The position numbers were made by a program, and so were the translations under genes. A stretch of DNA of 64,000 nt from Caldifarciminota bacterium (GTDB lineage Bacteria; Hydrothermota; Tepidihabitantia; SM23-42), in assembly GCA_020349965.1 (NCBI GenBank), contig CP070705.1:2170418-2234417 (forward strand), given 5' to 3'. Of this stretch, positions 61,260 through 64,000 are shown piece after piece; the stretch's first letter is position 1, and every line of letters begins with the position of its first letter. Under the pieces are notes generated by a model. That model did no database searches, was not told where the DNA came from, and saw only the letters and a program-made list of their open reading frames with translations.

Positions 61260-61739
61260 TTAAGATAGTTTTTTCTGTAGTGCCTCGGCCACCAATCGTG
61301 GCACCAGACCCGAAATGTCGCCTTTGAGCGCCGCAATTTCTTTAGCCAGGGATGAACTGACGAAGATATATTTTTCCGAAGGCATGAGGAATACCGTTTC
61401 CACCCCAGGCGCCAGTTTGCGGTTCATGAGCGTAAGCTGCAATTCATAGTCGAAATCGGAAACCGCTCGCATACCGCGGATGATGGTCTTCGCTCCGATC
61501 TCGCGGGCAAAGTCGACGAGCAGGGAAGAAAATCCGATGACCTCTATTCTGCCATCTTCCTTGAAGACTTCACGGACGAGTCGCGTTCTTTCCTTGTGAC
61601 TGAAGAGGGTTGTCTTCGGCCCGGCACTCACTCCGACAACGATCTTCTCGAAGATCTTGGTCGCGCGCTCAATAACGTCGATATGGCCGAATGTTATTGG
61701 ATCAAATGTGCCAGCGTAGATGGCTTTCTTCACAATCAT
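61260..61739 (-). CDS. coaD: Phosphopantetheine adenylyltransferase
   Basis: 159 residues. AIYAGTFDPITFGHIDVIERA, GVSAGPKTTLF, IIRGMRAVSDFDYELQLTLMN, SSSLAKEIAALKGD. Fourth step of CoA synthesis. ATGA overlap with rsmD, the usual bacterial pair. Confidence 0.97.
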   Translation of the reverse strand: MIVKKAIYAGTFDPITFGHIDVIERATKIFEKIVVGVSAGPKTTLFSHKERTRLVREVFKEDGRIEVIGFSSLLVDFAREIGAKTIIRGMRAVSDFDYELQLTLMNRKLAPGVETVFLMPSEKYIFVSSSLAKEIAALKGDISGLVPRLVAEALQKKLS

Positions 61740-62275
61740 ACAGGGTTTCCGTGTTCAATGAAGGATACCGAGGTGTCGCCATAACGTTTCTGCTTCCATA
61801 CATTGAAACCTTCGGGTATTTCATATCGCTCGAGGACAGAGTATTCGGCGACGATCATACCGCCCTTCGCCAGCAGTGCGTATCGCTCGATCATCTCTAC
61901 TGTCTCTTGGATGTAATTTCTGTTATACGGCGGGTCGGCGAATATCACATCGAATTTTTGTTTCCTTAACCGACGAAGCGCCGGCCGAAAGTCTTCGGAA
62001 AGTACTCGCACCCGTCTGTCGAGCTCAAAGGTTGAAAGATTGGTACGCAGAGTTCCCGGTCGTCTTTCCACAAATGTGCAGGCTTTCGCGCCGCGTGATA
62101 GTGCTTCGATACCCAGGGCCCCGGTGCCGGCGAAGACATCAAGTATCAAAGCACCGACGACCCTTTCGCTCAGGATGTTGAAAATGGCTTCGCGTATCAT
62201 CCCTCTCGTCGGTCTTACACCTTTTCCGGGGACTCTCAAATGGCGTTTCTTACACGCCCCTCCAACGATGCGCAT
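61736..62275 (-). CDS. rsmD: 16S rRNA (guanine966-N2)-methyltransferase RsmD
   Basis: 179 residues. MRIVGGACKKRHLRVP, RPTRGMIREAIFNIL, DVFAGTGALGIEALSRGAK (SAM loop) and ADPPY (catalytic NPPY-type motif). Methylates G966 of 16S rRNA. Confidence 0.95.
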   Translation of the reverse strand: MRIVGGACKKRHLRVPGKGVRPTRGMIREAIFNILSERVVGALILDVFAGTGALGIEALSRGAKACTFVERRPGTLRTNLSTFELDRRVRVLSEDFRPALRRLRKQKFDVIFADPPYNRNYIQETVEMIERYALLAKGGMIVAEYSVLERYEIPEGFNVWKQKRYGDTSVSFIEHGNPV

Positions 62276-62312
62276 CGAAAAACTTGGTTTACCTAGATCA
62301 GTGTATTAGAAG

Positions 62313-63914
62313 TTAGCCTCGAATGATCGTCGGCGTGATGAAAATTAACAGTTCTCGGTCTTCGACCGCCGTGGAAGTTTCTCTGAACAACGCACCGAGA
62401 AGAGGTATGCTCTTCAGTATCGGTATGCCGCGCACGTTTTTCGTTTCCTTTTTTCGTATGAAGCCGCCGATGACAACGGTGTTTCCGTCAGCAACGAGTA
62501 CCTTGGAATCAGCTTCGGATGTCGTTATTATCGGACGTCCTGCGAGGGCTGACGCACGATCGAGTTCGCTGACCTCAGCGTGGATTTCCATTGTGATTTC
62601 TTCGAGCGAATTTATGTGCGGAATGACTTCGAGCTTCGTACCGACTTCATAGAACTGAATGACCGTATTCCCCGATATGTCGAGCGTAGGTATGCCGAAT
62701 CTTTGGCCACCAAGGATCGATGCACGCTCGTTGTCGATCGCAGAGACGCGCGGTGCCGAGACCGTTTGTGCCTTGTTGTTCTCTTCGAGCATATTGATCG
62801 TTGCCGAAACCTGAGCAAGAGACGGGACGGTACCGACATTGAAGATGCCGAATCCTGCTACCTGCGGCTGCGGGTTCTGCGTAACATCCGCACGGAGGAT
62901 TCTGCTCTCCAATCCCTGTAGAGTCCAGTCGATCCCCAATGCCCTCGTTACGGTCGCGTCCATGTCGACGACCCTCACCATTATTTCGACCTGCGGCGTA
63001 GGCGTGTCAAGCAGCTTCACGAGTTGAGCGATGCGATCATGTATTGGTGCCACTTCGGTGACGACAACCGAATTTGTACGGGTGTCGACATTTGCCTTGC
63101 CCTTTGGCGAAAGCATGGCGCTGACTTTGTCCAGCATCTTGGAGGGGTCGGCAAATTCCAGTTTGTATATCTTAGAACTGACCGGAAGATCGTAATCTTG
63201 CTTATCGAGATTTTCCGCCGTGTCAACGCGAATGACGCCGGGATCTTCACGGTAGGCATACCCGGATGCCCGGAGGATGATCTCCAGCGCACGGCGCCAA
63301 GGTACGTTGTGAAGACGAACCGTTACGGTTCCCCTGACATCTTTGCCGGCGACGATGTTGACCCCGGCATATTCTGAAAGGGCACGCAGGATGGTGAGTA
63401 TATCGGCGTCTTCGAAATCGCATGAGATTGGACGGCCGGTGACCGTTGCTGTTGGCTTGGGCGTCGGCAAGACCGGCGGTTGCGGCTCTTCGATTGGCAA
63501 AGAGGGGGCCGGAACTGCCACTCCTGCTTGCCAGGGAGAAAATTCAGTCGAAACGCCGCCAAGCAACGTCAGGACAAAATCATTGCCTTCGGTGGAGGTC
63601 AGGAAGGAATAGTCGCGATCGAGAGTGCTTACGACACGAACAAGGTCCGGCTGTTCTGTGAACCCGGTGACCGAAATTTGATTGACGCCCCCACGATTGA
63701 CCGTGAATTTCTTTCCAACGAGCGGGCTCGAAGCTCCAGAACAGTCAATCACGATCCTCGATGGATCCTTGAGGGCAAAAGAATTGGCGACAAATGGTGC
63801 GTCGGCCTTGATTACAATCTTGGTGTTAATGTCTTCTGGGGTTATTGCAATATCACCAATCACCGCACCACTGGCCAAGGAAATTAACAAAGCGAGGACG
63901 ACTGCGTTCCTCAT
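62313..63914 (-). CDS. pilQ: Type IV pilus secretin PilQ
   Basis: 533 residues. Signal peptide MRNAVVLALLISLASGA, one AMIN domain (~25-115), Pro-rich linker, Secretin_TonB/STN (FEDADILTILRALSEYAGVNIV), N0/N1-type domain (IYKLEFADPSKMLDKVSAML) and the C-terminal secretin channel (~310-533). Forms the outer-membrane pilus pore, shared with DNA uptake. AAAGGAGG Shine-Dalgarno. The upstream partial PilP-like gene ends 2 bp before, as in pilMNOPQ clusters. Confidence 0.93.
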   Translation of the reverse strand: MRNAVVLALLISLASGAVIGDIAITPEDINTKIVIKADAPFVANSFALKDPSRIVIDCSGASSPLVGKKFTVNRGGVNQISVTGFTEQPDLVRVVSTLDRDYSFLTSTEGNDFVLTLLGGVSTEFSPWQAGVAVPAPSLPIEEPQPPVLPTPKPTATVTGRPISCDFEDADILTILRALSEYAGVNIVAGKDVRGTVTVRLHNVPWRRALEIILRASGYAYREDPGVIRVDTAENLDKQDYDLPVSSKIYKLEFADPSKMLDKVSAMLSPKGKANVDTRTNSVVVTEVAPIHDRIAQLVKLLDTPTPQVEIMVRVVDMDATVTRALGIDWTLQGLESRILRADVTQNPQPQVAGFGIFNVGTVPSLAQVSATINMLEENNKAQTVSAPRVSAIDNERASILGGQRFGIPTLDISGNTVIQFYEVGTKLEVIPHINSLEEITMEIHAEVSELDRASALAGRPIITTSEADSKVLVADGNTVVIGGFIRKKETKNVRGIPILKSIPLLGALFRETSTAVEDRELLIFITPTIIRG

Positions 63915-63916
63915 TT

Positions 63917-64000
63917 CTACCTCCTTTCCTTTTCTTGGAGTTTCAATTCATATTTCGTTACAACCCCAGCTTGTGTCATATCAAATGTGATCCCTTCGCG
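63917..64000 (-). CDS. C-terminal tail of PilP-like protein (5' part outside window)
   Basis: 27 codons of an ORF open to the window edge, ending in TAG 2 nt before the pilQ ATG. It reads REGITFDMTQAGVVTKYEL..., a strand pattern like the end of PilP/pilus-assembly lipoproteins, and the order before pilQ fits. Too short for a firm call. Confidence 0.5.
   Translation of the reverse strand, partial: REGITFDMTQAGVVTKYELKLQEKERR

Overview
The window is an ordinary-looking bacterial chromosome segment from a Gram-negative (diderm) lineage. Diderm features are LptF/LptG-like permeases, an OmpA-family protein, two TonB-dependent receptors, a PilQ-type secretin, several lipoproteins and other predicted beta-barrels. 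A bacterial GGGP-synthase-family gene, a GlmU of the alternative bacterial type, a two-domain ThyX and small TPR/membrane proteins beside yidD suggest a poorly sampled phylum near the FCB/WOR-3 (Stahlbacteria)-like groups. That placement is inference; there is no rRNA in the window. I see no prophage, CRISPR array, transposase or rRNA. Four tRNAs are present: Glu-UUC, Leu-CAG, Gly-CCC and Ile-GAU.

Layout. 1-4661: tail of a large ATPase/TPR regulator, a terminator shared with the convergent OmpA-like gene, tRNA-Glu, and a cyclic-nucleotide-binding protein whose 3' end runs into the tRNA. 4750-9758: a tightly overlapped operon of GGGP synthase, purD, purE, a Sua5-phosphatase fusion and a duplicated-domain ThyX. 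9868-16819: tRNA-Leu, a methyltransferase-like membrane protein, then (minus strand) accD, a MalK/UgpC-type ATPase and PBP1A, and lptF/lptG. 16812-25718: envelope lipoproteins, tRNA-Gly, a 1352-residue BadF/HgdC-type activase fusion, a small barrel, a 130-bp inverted-repeat element, three lipoproteins and tRNA-Ile. 25887-28574: two TPR-plus-membrane proteins, yidD and a CPBP protease. 28696-37500: the translation superoperon thrS-infC-rpmI-rplT-pheS-pheT-(zapB-like)-zapA-6S RNA-rny. 37661-42388: EamA-like, GlmU-like and cmk on plus; miaA, pilD, a HepT-like gene and a tiny lysine-only-type protein on minus. 42467-46814: NfeD, two predicted barrel proteins (one with an N-terminal HhH pair) and DedA. 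46816-50208: a Ser/Thr-kinase-UvrD-helicase fusion with an ARPP-1 (DUF6569) partner. 50295-55860: tandem paralogous TonB receptors and a lipoprotein. 56161-58568: metK-ahcY. 58609-64000: obg-HEAT-dprA, coaD, rsmD, pilQ and the 3' tail of a pilP-like gene.

Regulation. About twenty near-consensus sigma-70-type promoters are legible, nearly all with a 16-bp spacer. Eleven of them place the -10 box only 5-8 bp before the start codon, which predicts leaderless mRNAs. Exported-protein genes and operon-internal genes instead carry good Shine-Dalgarno sequences. infC appears to start with AUU inside the thrS stop region.

The strongest candidate for a new system is the two-gene ARPP-1 / kinase-helicase operon (46816-50208). 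Next are the systematic leaderless architecture, the 31-residue poly-lysine protein with its own promoter and terminator, and the HhH-barrel pair.
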